DNA of 64,000 nt from Candidatus Gastranaerophilales bacterium (GCA_944324825.1 CALUXU010000004.1:1-64000); one strand, 5' to 3'; shown: positions 7,989 through 17,922, numbered from the stretch's first letter. Program-made: numbers and translations. The notes: a model not told the origin generated them from the sequence alone.

Positions 7989-9377
7989 ATGATCGAACTT
8001 AATTACAAAAACGTTGATGCTCAAGTTATTGGCGAAGAGAACGGTCTTAATATTGAGGAGGAGTTCAATAACTATCAGGAGAGAATCACACATATTATTG
8101 CCGATTTAAATAAAAGAAAAGATAAACCGGGACAATGGTTAAGATGGATGAATCTCGGATACAGCGAAGAAACCGTTTGGTATGTAAAAGAGTTTGCATC
8201 AATGGTTGAAGGTAGATTTGAAAACATTCTTGTTTTAGGTATCGGCGGCTCGGCACTCGGCGGCATTGCAGTTACAGAAGCACTACTTAAACCGTATTGG
8301 AACCTTTTAACCCCTGAACAACGTAATAATCAACCAAGAATTTTCTTTTTAGATAACATTGACCCTGATTCTATAAACAGTTTGTTGAATATTTTAGATT
8401 TAAAAAAGACTTTGGTAAACGTTATAACAAAATCCGGTTCAACGGCGGAAACAATGTCACAATATATGATTGTGAAAGACCTTCTTGAAAAAGAACTTGG
8501 CGACGATTACCGTAAAAATATTGTTGTAACAACCGACAAAAATATCGGTATATTAAAACAGCTTGCCGACCAAGAAGGCTACAAAACATTTATTGTTCCT
8601 GACGATGTAGGCGGCCGTTTCTCCGTATTTTCTGCTGTTGGGCTGTTACCGTTTGCTCTTGTCGGGATTGATATAGACGAAATAACAAACGGTATTAAGG
8701 ATATGGATTTAGCTCTGAAAAATCTTGATATCCACGAAAATATTGCGGCACAAAATGCTCTTATACATTACCTGATGGATACTAAAAAAGGGAAAAACTT
8801 ATCTGTTATGATGCCGTATTCTTCAAGATTGAAATATGTATCCGACTGGTATGTACAATTATGGGCTGAATCTCTCGGTAAAGAATACGACAAAGAGGGC
8901 AACAGAGTAAATATCGGACCTACTCCAATCAAAGCGTTAGGTGTAACCGATCAGCACTCTCAAATTCAGCTTTATAACGAAGGTCCTAATAATAAGGTTA
9001 TTAATTTCATAAGAGTTAAAGAATTTGATACGACTCTTGAAATCCCAAAAATATTTGAATATACGGGAATTGGCTATCTGGGCGGAAAAACAATCAATGA
9101 TTTACTAAATGCAGAGGCTGATTCTACAAGAGTTGCCCTTGCAGATTACCAGCGTCCGACCGTTACAATTACCATTCCGAAGATTAACGGTTACTACGTT
9201 GCGCAGCTGCTTTATATGCTTGAAGTTCAGACTGCTATTGCCGGTGAACTATATAATATAGATACATTTAATCAACCGGGTGTTGAGCAGGCAAAAAATT
9301 ATACATACGCTCTTATGGGACGTTCAGGATATGAAGATTCTGCAATACAACTACAAACAAAAATGGCATCTGTATAA
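7989..9377 (+). CDS. pgi: glucose-6-phosphate isomerase
   Basis: Glycolytic/gluconeogenic enzyme interconverting glucose-6-P and fructose-6-P. The 462-residue protein shows the SIS fold signatures LGIGGSALGG, TKSGSTAETM and GGRFSVFSAVGLLP, and the active-site lysine region near the C-terminus (NQPGVEQAKNY). The length matches the shorter bacterial form. The ribosome site is GGAAAGAAAGG before the ATG. It is directly abutted by the exported unknown protein at 9378, and trxB follows, so these three look co-transcribed. Confidence 0.96.
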   Translation: MIELNYKNVDAQVIGEENGLNIEEEFNNYQERITHIIADLNKRKDKPGQWLRWMNLGYSEETVWYVKEFASMVEGRFENILVLGIGGSALGGIAVTEALLKPYWNLLTPEQRNNQPRIFFLDNIDPDSINSLLNILDLKKTLVNVITKSGSTAETMSQYMIVKDLLEKELGDDYRKNIVVTTDKNIGILKQLADQEGYKTFIVPDDVGGRFSVFSAVGLLPFALVGIDIDEITNGIKDMDLALKNLDIHENIAAQNALIHYLMDTKKGKNLSVMMPYSSRLKYVSDWYVQLWAESLGKEYDKEGNRVNIGPTPIKALGVTDQHSQIQLYNEGPNNKVINFIRVKEFDTTLEIPKIFEYTGIGYLGGKTINDLLNAEADSTRVALADYQRPTVTITIPKINGYYVAQLLYMLEVQTAIAGELYNIDTFNQPGVEQAKNYTYALMGRSGYEDSAIQLQTKMASV

Positions 9378-9860
9378 ATGAAAAAGTTATTAGCGTTATT
9401 ATTCGGATTATGTTTAAGTGTTATGACCGTTTTGGCATACACTATTCAAGCAGGTGTTTCTGTCGATAAAATTCCAAAAACTCTTTTTGGCAGCTGGCAG
9501 GTCGAGGCACATCTGGTTGAAACAAACAGTCCCAGAACATTCAAGCCGACCAGCATGGATTTATGGAACTTATCAAGGGTCGGTAACGTCTTAAAACTTG
9601 AGAACCCTTTTACGGGAGCGAAGGCAGAAGTAGGGCTGCAAGCAACGGAGGGAAACCTCGTTGTATTTACCAAAACTGCCGATTGGGATAATAAAGTACT
9701 CAAAGATGTTGTATCTATAAGAATAGAACAAAATACGTTTTCTGGAATAAATGAAGTTGTACTTGAAACACATTCACTTTATGACGGGCACGTGTTAACA
9801 ACAGAAAAAGCAAGATACGAAATTAAAGGAAGAAAACTTGCTGGAAACAGTGTAAAATAA
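9378..9860 (+). CDS. exported protein of unknown function
   Basis: A 160-residue protein with a clear signal peptide (residues 1-20, LALLFGLCLSVMTVLA). The mature part is beta-rich (SWQVEAHLVET, KLENPFTGAKAEVG) with no cysteine pairs or catalytic motif I recognise. Its ATG directly follows the pgi stop, implying translational coupling. It may be an envelope or periplasmic protein; nothing in the context (pgi, trxB) defines the role. Confidence 0.8.
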   Translation: MKKLLALLFGLCLSVMTVLAYTIQAGVSVDKIPKTLFGSWQVEAHLVETNSPRTFKPTSMDLWNLSRVGNVLKLENPFTGAKAEVGLQATEGNLVVFTKTADWDNKVLKDVVSIRIEQNTFSGINEVVLETHSLYDGHVLTTEKARYEIKGRKLAGNSVK

Positions 9861-9889
9861 AATATTAATAAATACCGGAGGTTAGAGTT

Positions 9890-10846
9890 ATGGGGAATTA
9901 TGATTTTGATATAATAATACTGGGCGGCGGTCCTGCCGGATTATCAGCAGGGATATATGCGGCCAGAAGTTCTGCATCAACTGCAATTCTTGATATTAGT
10001 ATGCTTGGCGGACAGCCTTCAAATTATCTGGAATTGGAGAACTATCCGGGATTTCCGATTATCGGCGGTTACGACCTTATGGAAAAGTTTGAAGAGCACG
10101 CAGATAAGTTCGGGGTACAAAAATTCCCTATGCAGGAAATAAAAGCTATTGATTTGAAATCAAACCCTAAAGTAATTGAAACTCTTGATGGCGTATTTAC
10201 TGCAAAAACAGTCATTATTGCATGCGGCGCACAAGCAAAAAAACTTGGTGTAAAAGGCGAACAGGAATTTATAGGAAGAGGCGTAAGCTATTGTGCGGTG
10301 TGTGACGGAGCCTTTTATAAAGAAAAAACAGTAACAGTTGTCGGCGGAGGAAATGCGGCTGTTGAAGAAGCAATGTACCTCACAAAATTTGCGGACAAAG
10401 TATATATTGTTCATAGAAGAGATGCTCTCAGAGCGGATAAAATTGTTCAGGAAAGAGCTTTCAAAAACCCTAAACTTGAATTTATATGGGATAGCCGTGT
10501 TGTTGAAATTCAAGGTGATAACGTTGTAACAACTGCGGTTATCGAAAACGTTAAAACAGGAGAAATTACAAACCTCAAAACAGACGGTGTATTCCCTTAT
10601 ATCGGCTTTACTCCTAATGTTGAAGGTATTGCAGGACAAGTCGAACAAGATGCAAACGGATTCATAATTACGGATAGCACAATGCAAACCTCTATTGAAG
10701 GCGTTTTTGCCGCAGGCGATGTAAGAAATACCCCTCTAAGACAGGTTATTACGGCTGCTTCTGACGGTGCGGTATCTGCAGTATTTGCATCTAAATATCT
10801 GGAAGAAGGGGTAAATGCAGTGGTAAATGCTGGGGTAAACATTTAA
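9890..10846 (+). CDS. trxB: thioredoxin reductase
   Basis: FAD- and NADPH-dependent reductase that keeps thioredoxin reduced. The 318-residue protein has the N-terminal FAD motif GGGPAGLSA (12-20), the redox-active CAVC pair C135/C138, the NADPH-binding GGGNAAVEEA (about 152-161) and the C-terminal FAAGDVR FAD motif. A strong GGAGG ribosome site precedes the ATG. It follows the pgi-linked exported protein by 29 bp. No thioredoxin gene is in the window. Confidence 0.95.
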   Translation: MGNYDFDIIILGGGPAGLSAGIYAARSSASTAILDISMLGGQPSNYLELENYPGFPIIGGYDLMEKFEEHADKFGVQKFPMQEIKAIDLKSNPKVIETLDGVFTAKTVIIACGAQAKKLGVKGEQEFIGRGVSYCAVCDGAFYKEKTVTVVGGGNAAVEEAMYLTKFADKVYIVHRRDALRADKIVQERAFKNPKLEFIWDSRVVEIQGDNVVTTAVIENVKTGEITNLKTDGVFPYIGFTPNVEGIAGQVEQDANGFIITDSTMQTSIEGVFAAGDVRNTPLRQVITAASDGAVSAVFASKYLEEGVNAVVNAGVNI

Positions 10847-10892
10847 TCCTCGTTTAAATTATTACTTTTTGTAAACAATCTTAACCAACCAG

Positions 10893-10922
10893 GCAATTAT
10901 ATCATGCTTATATACTTTATAT
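10893..10922 (+). promoter_or_regulatory. shared non-canonical promoter, copy A
   Basis: GCAAT at 10893-10897, 18-nt spacer ending ATAC, then TTTATAT from 10916. This has the same layout as the copies upstream of 36645, 43252, 45343, 58473, 61766 and 63229. It lies 78 nt before the start of the exported HExxH protein gene. Confidence 0.6.
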
Positions 10923-10980
10923 ATATGTAAGCAATCAACCTAACACTACTTACATATAGAGTATAAACATCCAAAGCATG
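10903..10980 (+). repeat. long imperfect inverted repeat in the 10994 leader
   Basis: The arm 10903-10931 (CATGCTT ... ATGTAAG) is mirrored imperfectly by 10949-10980 (CTTACAT ... GCATG). It overlaps the candidate promoter and would place a large stem in the 5' leader. This may control translation of the gene at 10994 or simply reflect AT-rich sequence. Confidence 0.45.
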
Positions 10981-10993
10981 GAGTGTATTTGTC

Positions 10994-11557
10994 GTGAAAA
11001 AATTTACCCTAATATTGATATGCAGTTTTTTATTAAGCGTTGCTTCACCTGCATTTGCATATAATATGAACCATTTTACAGATGATTTCAAAGTATCTGA
11101 TGCGCTATTGCTGCTAGAAAAAATCGGAGCAACGGAAGTATTTGATAACCTTCAGGAAAATTCGGTTAAAATTGTATTTTATGATTTAGCACTATTATCT
11201 TACAGTTATAGAAATGATTATGCTATAAGCGGAGAGAATAACTTTGGCGAAAGATATATCCTGATTAATACAAAATACAGAAAATGCTCTGATGAAGAAA
11301 TTGCTTGTTTAATTGCACATGAAAGCTGTCATAAGGCTAAAGTTGCAACACTGGCTGAGGAAACTCTTGCAACTCAAACAGAGGCAAAATACTGGATTAG
11401 ACTGAAACAGGCTAATAAAACATATCAGCCTACTGATTTAAACAAGAGATTAGATAACCTGGCATATCTTTATAAACATTCTGATAAAAATAACAACCAA
11501 ATTCAAACAAGAATTGCGAACAGCGCATTTTACCGCCAACAGCTGGCATTAGAATAG
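10994..11557 (+). CDS. exported HExxH metallopeptidase-like protein
   Basis: A 187-residue protein with a signal peptide (1-22, cleaved near AFA). A zinc-metallopeptidase-type motif HESCH (109-113) sits in IACLIAHESCHKAK, with an acidic candidate third ligand about 17 residues on (QTEAKYW). The start is GTG, with GGAG 10 nt upstream. It is preceded by the shared non-canonical promoter and a long inverted repeat. The protease role is inferred from the motif; no named family is recognised. It is convergent with dgt, one base apart. Confidence 0.75.
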   Translation: MKKFTLILICSFLLSVASPAFAYNMNHFTDDFKVSDALLLLEKIGATEVFDNLQENSVKIVFYDLALLSYSYRNDYAISGENNFGERYILINTKYRKCSDEEIACLIAHESCHKAKVATLAEETLATQTEAKYWIRLKQANKTYQPTDLNKRLDNLAYLYKHSDKNNNQIQTRIANSAFYRQQLALE

Positions 11558-11558
11558 A

Positions 11559-12806
11559 CTATTTGGTTTTGTTGATAAATTTGAAAACTCGAAGAATATA
11601 TTTATCGGTCATTCCGGATATAAAATCAACTATCGCTTGATTGTACTCTTTAGGATTTTTAAGATGATACAGTATCTTATTATCACAATTCTTAGGTCTT
11701 TCAGGCGTATTCGTATACCTGACCGCCCAGTTTTTGAAGGTTGTAAGAATCGGATTTTTTCTCGTATTTTTAACAAAAGCTCTCTCATCATAACTTGTTT
11801 CATAATAATCAAAAACCTGTTTTATAATCTCATCAACTGTTTTTGAATTAATATTTTTAACTTTTGGATTTAAATATATATTTTTGTAATTGAATTCTTT
11901 AATATCATCCATTAAATGCGCGACAGGTTCAGAAAAACCGATTCCTTTGTCAGGGGAAGAGTTTTGGACAATATCATGTATAAAAAGATTTACGATATTT
12001 GTATTATTTGCTTCAATATTAGGTACGCCTAATTGTTTTGCCATCATTTTATTTAATTCTTTTAATTGCTTCCCTTTTAATACCCCAACCTTTTTAGCAT
12101 CATCTATATCACGTCCTAAGTATGCTATTTTATCAGATATTTTTACGACAACCCCTTCCCAGGTATAAGGCTGAACCTGTGCAGGGCGCTGTATTGTTTT
12201 TAAATCAATAAATTCCTCTCTAGGCATCACAAAATTTTGGTTAACTTCGCCGCAGTGGTTGATAATTCCATCTCTAACCGCGTATGTTAAATCCAGATTT
12301 TTTAATTTCCCCTTGCTGTTTTCAAGTAAGAGAATATCATCTGCCATTCTCAAGCTGTTTTTCTCATGCCAGAATTTTGGTAAACCTTTCGATTGAGAGA
12401 TTTTATCAAGAACTTTTTCTCCGTCGTGACCGAAGGGAGTATGACCTATATCATGCCCCTGTGCGATTGCCTCTGCCAAATCCTCGTTAAGTCCCAAACG
12501 TTTGGATATACTTCTTGCTATATCAGAAACCAATGCAACATGGGTACTTCTTGTAGATACCATATCATTTTGCGGATTGAAAAATACCTGTGTTTTGTAT
12601 CTTAAACGGTCATAACCTTCTGAATACATAATTCTGTTTTTGTCCCGTTCAAAAGGCGTTCTTAAATCAAACGGTTTCTTTTCAAGCGGAGTTTCGCGCA
12701 GGGCAGCATTCTCCCATCTGGGATTAGTTTCGTTCATTGCTTCATTTCGGAATTTTTGTTTCTCCGATTTAAATTTTAAATCGGATTGAATATTGAACAC
12801 ACGCAT
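11559..12806 (-). CDS. dgt: deoxyguanosinetriphosphate triphosphohydrolase-like protein
   Basis: HD-superfamily dNTP triphosphohydrolase of 415 residues. Visible motifs are THVALVSDIARSI (H89), AQGHDIGHTPFGHDGE with H118-D119, and the arginine-rich start region RDKNRIMYSEGYDRLRYKTQVF. It controls dNTP pools. An alternative start is M24 (12737). Neither start has a good ribosome site; a TATAAC box directly upstream of 12806 could mean a leaderless mRNA. It stands alone between convergent and divergent neighbours. Confidence 0.9.
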   Translation of the reverse strand: MRVFNIQSDLKFKSEKQKFRNEAMNETNPRWENAALRETPLEKKPFDLRTPFERDKNRIMYSEGYDRLRYKTQVFFNPQNDMVSTRSTHVALVSDIARSISKRLGLNEDLAEAIAQGHDIGHTPFGHDGEKVLDKISQSKGLPKFWHEKNSLRMADDILLLENSKGKLKNLDLTYAVRDGIINHCGEVNQNFVMPREEFIDLKTIQRPAQVQPYTWEGVVVKISDKIAYLGRDIDDAKKVGVLKGKQLKELNKMMAKQLGVPNIEANNTNIVNLFIHDIVQNSSPDKGIGFSEPVAHLMDDIKEFNYKNIYLNPKVKNINSKTVDEIIKQVFDYYETSYDERAFVKNTRKNPILTTFKNWAVRYTNTPERPKNCDNKILYHLKNPKEYNQAIVDFISGMTDKYILRVFKFINKTK

Positions 12807-12952
12807 AGTTTAGTTATAACACTTTTTTCTTTAGAGTTCATCCTTTATATTTCAAATTTGTAATCTTTCTTAAACAAACTTTAAATAACTCTTGCCGGAT
12901 TTTGAAACAACAATTATAATATGAGAGTTGATTAACGTTGGATATTGTGTGT

Positions 12953-14935
12953 ATGAAAACAAACTTAGCTATTGTTCCTATTACATATAGCATTCCCAAA
13001 AGTATAACTTTCGGGAGCGAAAAAAAGAACGATAGCTATCAAGACCGAATACCAAAACCAATAGTAAGAACCCCTAAAAAAGACCATCCAGTAGCGTTAG
13101 ACGATGTGTCTTTTTTTGTCGCAAACAAAATTGCGATGGATGCAAATAAAATGGGGATATCCAGAACAGAGTATTTAATGCAAAAGATTAAATCTCTTTC
13201 GTATATTCCTCAAGTACCTGCTGTTCCGAGTAAATCTGCAATCGTCGGAAATACAAAGGCTACAACACTTATTGACGGAGAACAAATTTTTGATAAGACT
13301 GTTGAATTTGTAAAGAGTGCAAAAGATTCTATTCAGGTAGAGATGTTTGAATTCCAAAACCCTAAAATAGACGGACATAAATGGCCGGCTAACGGGTCAG
13401 AGGTTGTTGGAGGATATGACCAGCATGTAAGCTTGCTGCCGATAATTATAAATAAGAAAAAAGAAAATCCGAATCTTAAAGTCCAAATTATTCTTGATGC
13501 TCATAAATGGTATATTAACGGTAATAACGAGCGTGACAGACATTATAACAACATGGATATGATTAAGTACCTGAAGGAAAATGATATTGATGTTGTTCCA
13601 TACCCGAGAGCTGCACAAGGCGGAGCCGCGCTCCAACACGTCAAACTGGTTGCCGTTGACGGAAAAAAACTTATTATCGGCGGTATGAACTGGGGGAACC
13701 ACTCGAATGCGAACCATGATGCGTGTATTGCTCTTGAAACACTGCCTGACAAAAAGAATTCCGAAGTTGATAATATTATAGAGGATATTTTTAATAAAGA
13801 TTGGAAATTCTCCTGGCAAAGACTCGGCAAAACAAAGATGGTTGCAGGGCCTCTCTCCGAAGACGAACAAGAACTTTACAAGGGGCTCAATAAGGAGATT
13901 AAACAGGAAAATATCGATTATATGAATACAGTCGGTGTGCTTTATGACAATGATATTGATAAAAACCGGTATGATGAAAACGATTTAAGTAAACTTGATA
14001 TAATTAAACGAAATCCGGTTCCAAATCCTGCAATAAAAATCCTTGCGACTAAACCACGTGAGCTTGCCTATGTCAGAGAAGAAGGAAAAGAAACAACAAG
14101 GGATTATCTTTTGAACAAGGTTAAAACAGCCAAAAAACTTCGCGCAGAACTGTTTGTAATCTCAGATAAAGAGATTATACAAAATATTATCAGAAGAACC
14201 CAAAACGGTGAACTTGATGCAAAGATTATTGTGGATCCTTCTATTATACGTGAATTCCCTTATTGTAATACGGCGTATCAGGAGCTTGTAGAAAACGGGG
14301 TTAATATCCGAGAATACAAAACTGATGAAAGAATTAACCAACGACTTCATTCAAAATGGGCAGTATTTGATGACAGAGAGGTTATGATAGGCTCGACAAA
14401 CTGGTCTGCAATGGGTTTGAATCAAAACCTTAAAAAAGGAGAAAGAGAAGATTACGAGCTTTATACTGATAAAATAAACGAAGAAATTAAGGAATACTTG
14501 AAAACGGTTGAACCAATTGAAAAAGAAGTCGGGCTGCCTCCGGTAAACCGTAAGAAATTAGATTATAAAGAACTCTATGTCAGACGCACAAAACTGAAAA
14601 AAGCAATAAAGGATATTAACCAAACCGGCGAAGCAACAATTTCTCTTCAAAAAAAAGAATATCATTTTACGGAAAAAGACCGTCCGAAACTTTCTACAAT
14701 CAAAGGGTATTACAAAATTATGATTGATAGAAATAACGCAAAAGAAAAATATAAACGCGGAAACAATGAGGTTGCAATTGCATTTGAAAAACCGATTCTG
14801 GCAAATGTGTTTAACCAGCAATTTGAACGAGATTGGAAACACTCTGAATCCGAATACGAAAAAGTTAAAAACCGTTATTATGAATCACAGGAATCCGCCG
14901 TTGATACGGGCAGCAAACTGGACTTGGTAGGTTAG
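12953..14935 (+). CDS. two-domain phospholipase D-like protein
   Basis: A protein of about 660 residues with two PLD catalytic motifs. The first is HVK...D...GGMNWG (about 229-246) and the second HSK...D...GSTNWS (about 466-485). Both histidines and lysines are intact, so the site should be active as a phosphodiesterase (nuclease or lipid-type). It has no signal peptide and no membrane helix. The N-terminus carries ITFG, resembling the FKG motif of neighbouring lineage-specific proteins. An upstream in-frame TTG at 12938 is an alternative start. The promoter looks like TTGCCG-17-TATAAT. The gene is followed 11 nt later by the exonuclease. Confidence 0.82.
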   Translation: MKTNLAIVPITYSIPKSITFGSEKKNDSYQDRIPKPIVRTPKKDHPVALDDVSFFVANKIAMDANKMGISRTEYLMQKIKSLSYIPQVPAVPSKSAIVGNTKATTLIDGEQIFDKTVEFVKSAKDSIQVEMFEFQNPKIDGHKWPANGSEVVGGYDQHVSLLPIIINKKKENPNLKVQIILDAHKWYINGNNERDRHYNNMDMIKYLKENDIDVVPYPRAAQGGAALQHVKLVAVDGKKLIIGGMNWGNHSNANHDACIALETLPDKKNSEVDNIIEDIFNKDWKFSWQRLGKTKMVAGPLSEDEQELYKGLNKEIKQENIDYMNTVGVLYDNDIDKNRYDENDLSKLDIIKRNPVPNPAIKILATKPRELAYVREEGKETTRDYLLNKVKTAKKLRAELFVISDKEIIQNIIRRTQNGELDAKIIVDPSIIREFPYCNTAYQELVENGVNIREYKTDERINQRLHSKWAVFDDREVMIGSTNWSAMGLNQNLKKGEREDYELYTDKINEEIKEYLKTVEPIEKEVGLPPVNRKKLDYKELYVRRTKLKKAIKDINQTGEATISLQKKEYHFTEKDRPKLSTIKGYYKIMIDRNNAKEKYKRGNNEVAIAFEKPILANVFNQQFERDWKHSESEYEKVKNRYYESQESAVDTGSKLDLVG

Positions 14936-14946
14936 GAGGTGAGAAG

Positions 14947-16680
14947 ATGAATACAATTCAAACTAAAATAATCTCGGCTTACTATTCACCTGTCAACTAT
15001 AAACCAGAAACGCGAAATATAACAAACCCTGCTCAGCTTTCCGTTGTTTCAAAACAGCAGACATCCTCTATTTCCTCGCATTATTATCCGCCGGTGAGTA
15101 TGACTTTTAAAGGTCAATGGTTTGAGGATAATTATATAAAAAAAGTAAAAGATAAAGAGTATCAGGGAGAACGGCTTTTAAAAGACGGTATCTGGGTTGA
15201 TTTCAATAAAGTCGGCTGGAAAAATCTTTCCAAAGAACCTCTGGATTGGAAGACTGCAACAGAAACAGAATTTTACGTATTCCAGCATGCGAATGCACTT
15301 GCAGAAACAAACGACACAACCTGGGTAAAAAGATTTAATAAATACAACGTCAAAAAACCGCTTGCGACATCACATTCTATTGATTCTCGGGAGGTAAAAG
15401 AACCGCCGGCAAAGAATCTTTATGCAAAACCGACCGATGATATTTCATTTGCAACAAATTTAAAAGAGTTGATGAATATGTCAAAGCATAAATCTCTTGA
15501 TGTGCCGATTACAGACGAAAACGGCAAACTTTCAATTGATTGTGTTGTCTTTGATACGGAAACGACCGGTACAAATACTGATGATACGACACGTCCTTTG
15601 GATAAAATTATTCAGATAGGTGCAATTCAGGTTAAAAATGGGAATGTTTTGCCTGAAACAGGTTACAGCCAGCTTATAAACCCTAAGATGCACATTCCGG
15701 AAGGCGCATCAGCCGTTCACGGATTGTACGATAATGATGTTAAAGATGCACCGGTTATGGAAGAGGTATTGAAACCGTTTGTTAATAATTACCTTAATAA
15801 GAAAAACGGAATAATAGTTGCATATAATTCAAAATTTGATATAAAAATGCTTAATAATGCAATAAACGAACATAACGAGTATTCTGATGACCAATTAAAG
15901 CCAAAACGTGCATATAAGGTTATTGATCCGTTTATTTTGCAGCAGAGAATCCATCCTTATTTGGGAGCAAGAAAAAAACTTTCGGAACAGTATAAATTCT
16001 TGTTCTGTAAAAATTTAGATGATGCTCACGACGCGTTTGCCGATGTTAAAGGAACGGTTGACGTATTGAAGTATGATTTATATTACCTGAGCGAAAAGCG
16101 TAAAGATAAATCAAAACCTTTGACTATACGTGATGTTCTCTTATTCCAAAATGGTGTTGTTCCGCCAAATCTTGATATGCGGCTTGACCATCAGGGATGT
16201 AATGCGGATGTTAACTTTAAAACCTCTTATCGATTAGAATCTGTAAATGTTGATAACTATTTTACCGGCTATAAGATAACTAAAGATTCTCTTGAAAAGA
16301 TTAAAGATGAGATAGGTGAAAACAATATTAACCGATTAAAAAAACAAGAGCTTGTTGATGAAAATCTTGATTTGAAGAGCACCTCCGGCTATCCACAAAA
16401 TCCGGCCGAAACCAAAATTTTGAATAAAACCGGCGGAGTTGAAAACGCTTTTTATGTAATGAAAAATAATTTTATGAAAGTCCTTGATTTTGCCGGGATT
16501 GAAGGGTATAAAGATAAACCTAAAGAGGTTGTAAAGTATATTATTGCAGAAAACTCAAAGCAGTACATAAATGAAGACTCTGTTGATTTGTGGGTAAAAA
16601 ATCCAAGCCCTAAGGATATAAAAGCAGGTAACGACTTGCCTGTATTTGAAATATCAAAAAGAGTTATGAATGAAAAATAA
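14947..16680 (+). CDS. DEDDh 3'-5' exonuclease domain protein
   Basis: A 577-residue protein with a central DnaQ-type exonuclease domain (about 198-378). The full DEDDh set is visible: D203 and E205 in FDTETTG, D298 in NSKFD, H361 and D366 in HDAFAD. About 195 residues before it and 200 after it are unlike DNA polymerase epsilon or PolC and match nothing I know. A TFKG motif at 53-56 follows a low-complexity start. A strong AGGAGG ribosome site is present. It is probably in one operon with the PLD-type gene, making a nuclease pair of unknown target. Confidence 0.82.
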   Translation: MNTIQTKIISAYYSPVNYKPETRNITNPAQLSVVSKQQTSSISSHYYPPVSMTFKGQWFEDNYIKKVKDKEYQGERLLKDGIWVDFNKVGWKNLSKEPLDWKTATETEFYVFQHANALAETNDTTWVKRFNKYNVKKPLATSHSIDSREVKEPPAKNLYAKPTDDISFATNLKELMNMSKHKSLDVPITDENGKLSIDCVVFDTETTGTNTDDTTRPLDKIIQIGAIQVKNGNVLPETGYSQLINPKMHIPEGASAVHGLYDNDVKDAPVMEEVLKPFVNNYLNKKNGIIVAYNSKFDIKMLNNAINEHNEYSDDQLKPKRAYKVIDPFILQQRIHPYLGARKKLSEQYKFLFCKNLDDAHDAFADVKGTVDVLKYDLYYLSEKRKDKSKPLTIRDVLLFQNGVVPPNLDMRLDHQGCNADVNFKTSYRLESVNVDNYFTGYKITKDSLEKIKDEIGENNINRLKKQELVDENLDLKSTSGYPQNPAETKILNKTGGVENAFYVMKNNFMKVLDFAGIEGYKDKPKEVVKYIIAENSKQYINEDSVDLWVKNPSPKDIKAGNDLPVFEISKRVMNEK

Positions 16681-16704
16681 TTATACCGTAAATATATTAA
16701 AAGT

Positions 16705-16733
16705 TTGACAGATTTTTGTTTTATAACTATAAT
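16705..16733 (+). promoter_or_regulatory. canonical sigma-70 promoter for creD
   Basis: Perfect TTGACA at 16705-16710, 17-bp spacer, perfect TATAAT at 16728-16733. It serves as a contrast to the non-canonical promoter shared by lineage-specific genes. Confidence 0.85.
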
Positions 16734-16762
16734 ATACGATATCCAAACAGGAGGTAATTATT

Positions 16763-17920
16763 ATGGTTGAAAATGAAAATCTTTTTGAAGATGAATTTAA
16801 GAGCAAGACAAATCCGATTGTTAGTAAGTTAATAATAATCGTTGTATTTCTAGTTTTACTTTTGATACCTTTGCATTGTGTAGAAAGCACTATTAATGAA
16901 AGGGCTGACTACAAAAATGCGGCAATTGCAACAATTGCTGCTTCTTGGGCAAAAGAACAAACGATTAGTACTCCCCAATTAATGTTAAAAAATGGAGAAT
17001 ATTTATGTCCTGCTGAGTATAATATAAAGTCCAATATAACAACAGAATATAGGAAAAAAGGGATTTTTAAAATACCTGTATATACAGCAGAAATAACAAC
17101 CTGGGGAACATTTACCAATCCTAAAAAGAATACTCAAGGAACTTTAGTTATGAATGTTTCTGATATAAACGGAATTGTCGGGCAAAGAATTAAAAAATTA
17201 AATGACAATCCTTTGGGAGTTGTTAATTTAAGTAATGCTCCGGGCAGTATCCCTTTTGAAGCTCATTATATTCTTAAAGGCATCAATGGTATCAGTTTTA
17301 ATGCCGGAGGTAAGAATAATAATTTTACCGTTAGCGGTAACTGGAAAAACTTAAATTTTGAGGGTAATTATTTACCTTCAGAAAGAAAAATAAATAATGA
17401 CGGATATAAAACTTGTTGGAATATATCTGACAACTCAACATTAAATAATATGTGTAATATTACGTTTTTAAGTTCTGTTGACAGTTATAGAATGACTGTT
17501 AGATGTGTGAAATATGGATTCTTATTTATAGCATTAACCTTTCTTGCATTTTTCTTATTTGAGTCAGCATCAAAGATGAAAAAAATACACCCGTTCCAAT
17601 ATACTTTAATAGGTATTTCTATGGTTATATTTTATATGTTACTTTTATCAATGTCAGAATTTATACCTTTTGGATTTGCCTATTTAATTGCGACATTAAT
17701 GACGATAAGTTTAATCAGCTGTTATACTTATTTTGTATTAACAAACAAAGACAATGTGATATCAAAAACGATTACATTGATTCTTGCAGTTTTATATATT
17801 TATTTGTATACTATACTAAACTTGCAAGAATTTGCTCTTTTAATTGGTAGTCTTGGGCTATTCTTTGCAGTAGTTGCAATCATGTACTATACAAGAAATA
17901 TAGAATGGTATAAGGAGTAA
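16763..17920 (+). CDS. creD: CreD-family inner membrane protein
   Basis: A 385-residue inner membrane protein. It has an N-terminal helix (about 22-38), an extracytoplasmic beta-rich domain (about 40-235), then several hydrophobic helices. The diagnostic C-terminal CreD features are HPFQYTLIGISMVIFYMLLLSMSEF and the ending GSLGLFFAVVAIMYYTRNIEWY. In enterobacteria CreD is a CreBC-regulated envelope-stress protein of unclear biochemistry. No creBC genes are nearby. It has a canonical promoter and an AGGAGG ribosome site. It is followed 2 nt later by an exported unknown protein. Confidence 0.88.
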   Translation: MVENENLFEDEFKSKTNPIVSKLIIIVVFLVLLLIPLHCVESTINERADYKNAAIATIAASWAKEQTISTPQLMLKNGEYLCPAEYNIKSNITTEYRKKGIFKIPVYTAEITTWGTFTNPKKNTQGTLVMNVSDINGIVGQRIKKLNDNPLGVVNLSNAPGSIPFEAHYILKGINGISFNAGGKNNNFTVSGNWKNLNFEGNYLPSERKINNDGYKTCWNISDNSTLNNMCNITFLSSVDSYRMTVRCVKYGFLFIALTFLAFFLFESASKMKKIHPFQYTLIGISMVIFYMLLLSMSEFIPFGFAYLIATLMTISLISCYTYFVLTNKDNVISKTITLILAVLYIYLYTILNLQEFALLIGSLGLFFAVVAIMYYTRNIEWYKE

Positions 17921-17922
17921 TC

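Noticed and set aside
12953-14935. Cardiolipin synthase
   Set aside because: It has two PLD motifs but lacks the N-terminal membrane helices of bacterial cardiolipin synthases and carries long unassigned regions.
14947-16680. DNA polymerase III epsilon subunit (DnaQ)
   Set aside because: Only the DEDDh domain matches. The long N- and C-terminal regions and operon context differ from replication DnaQ.
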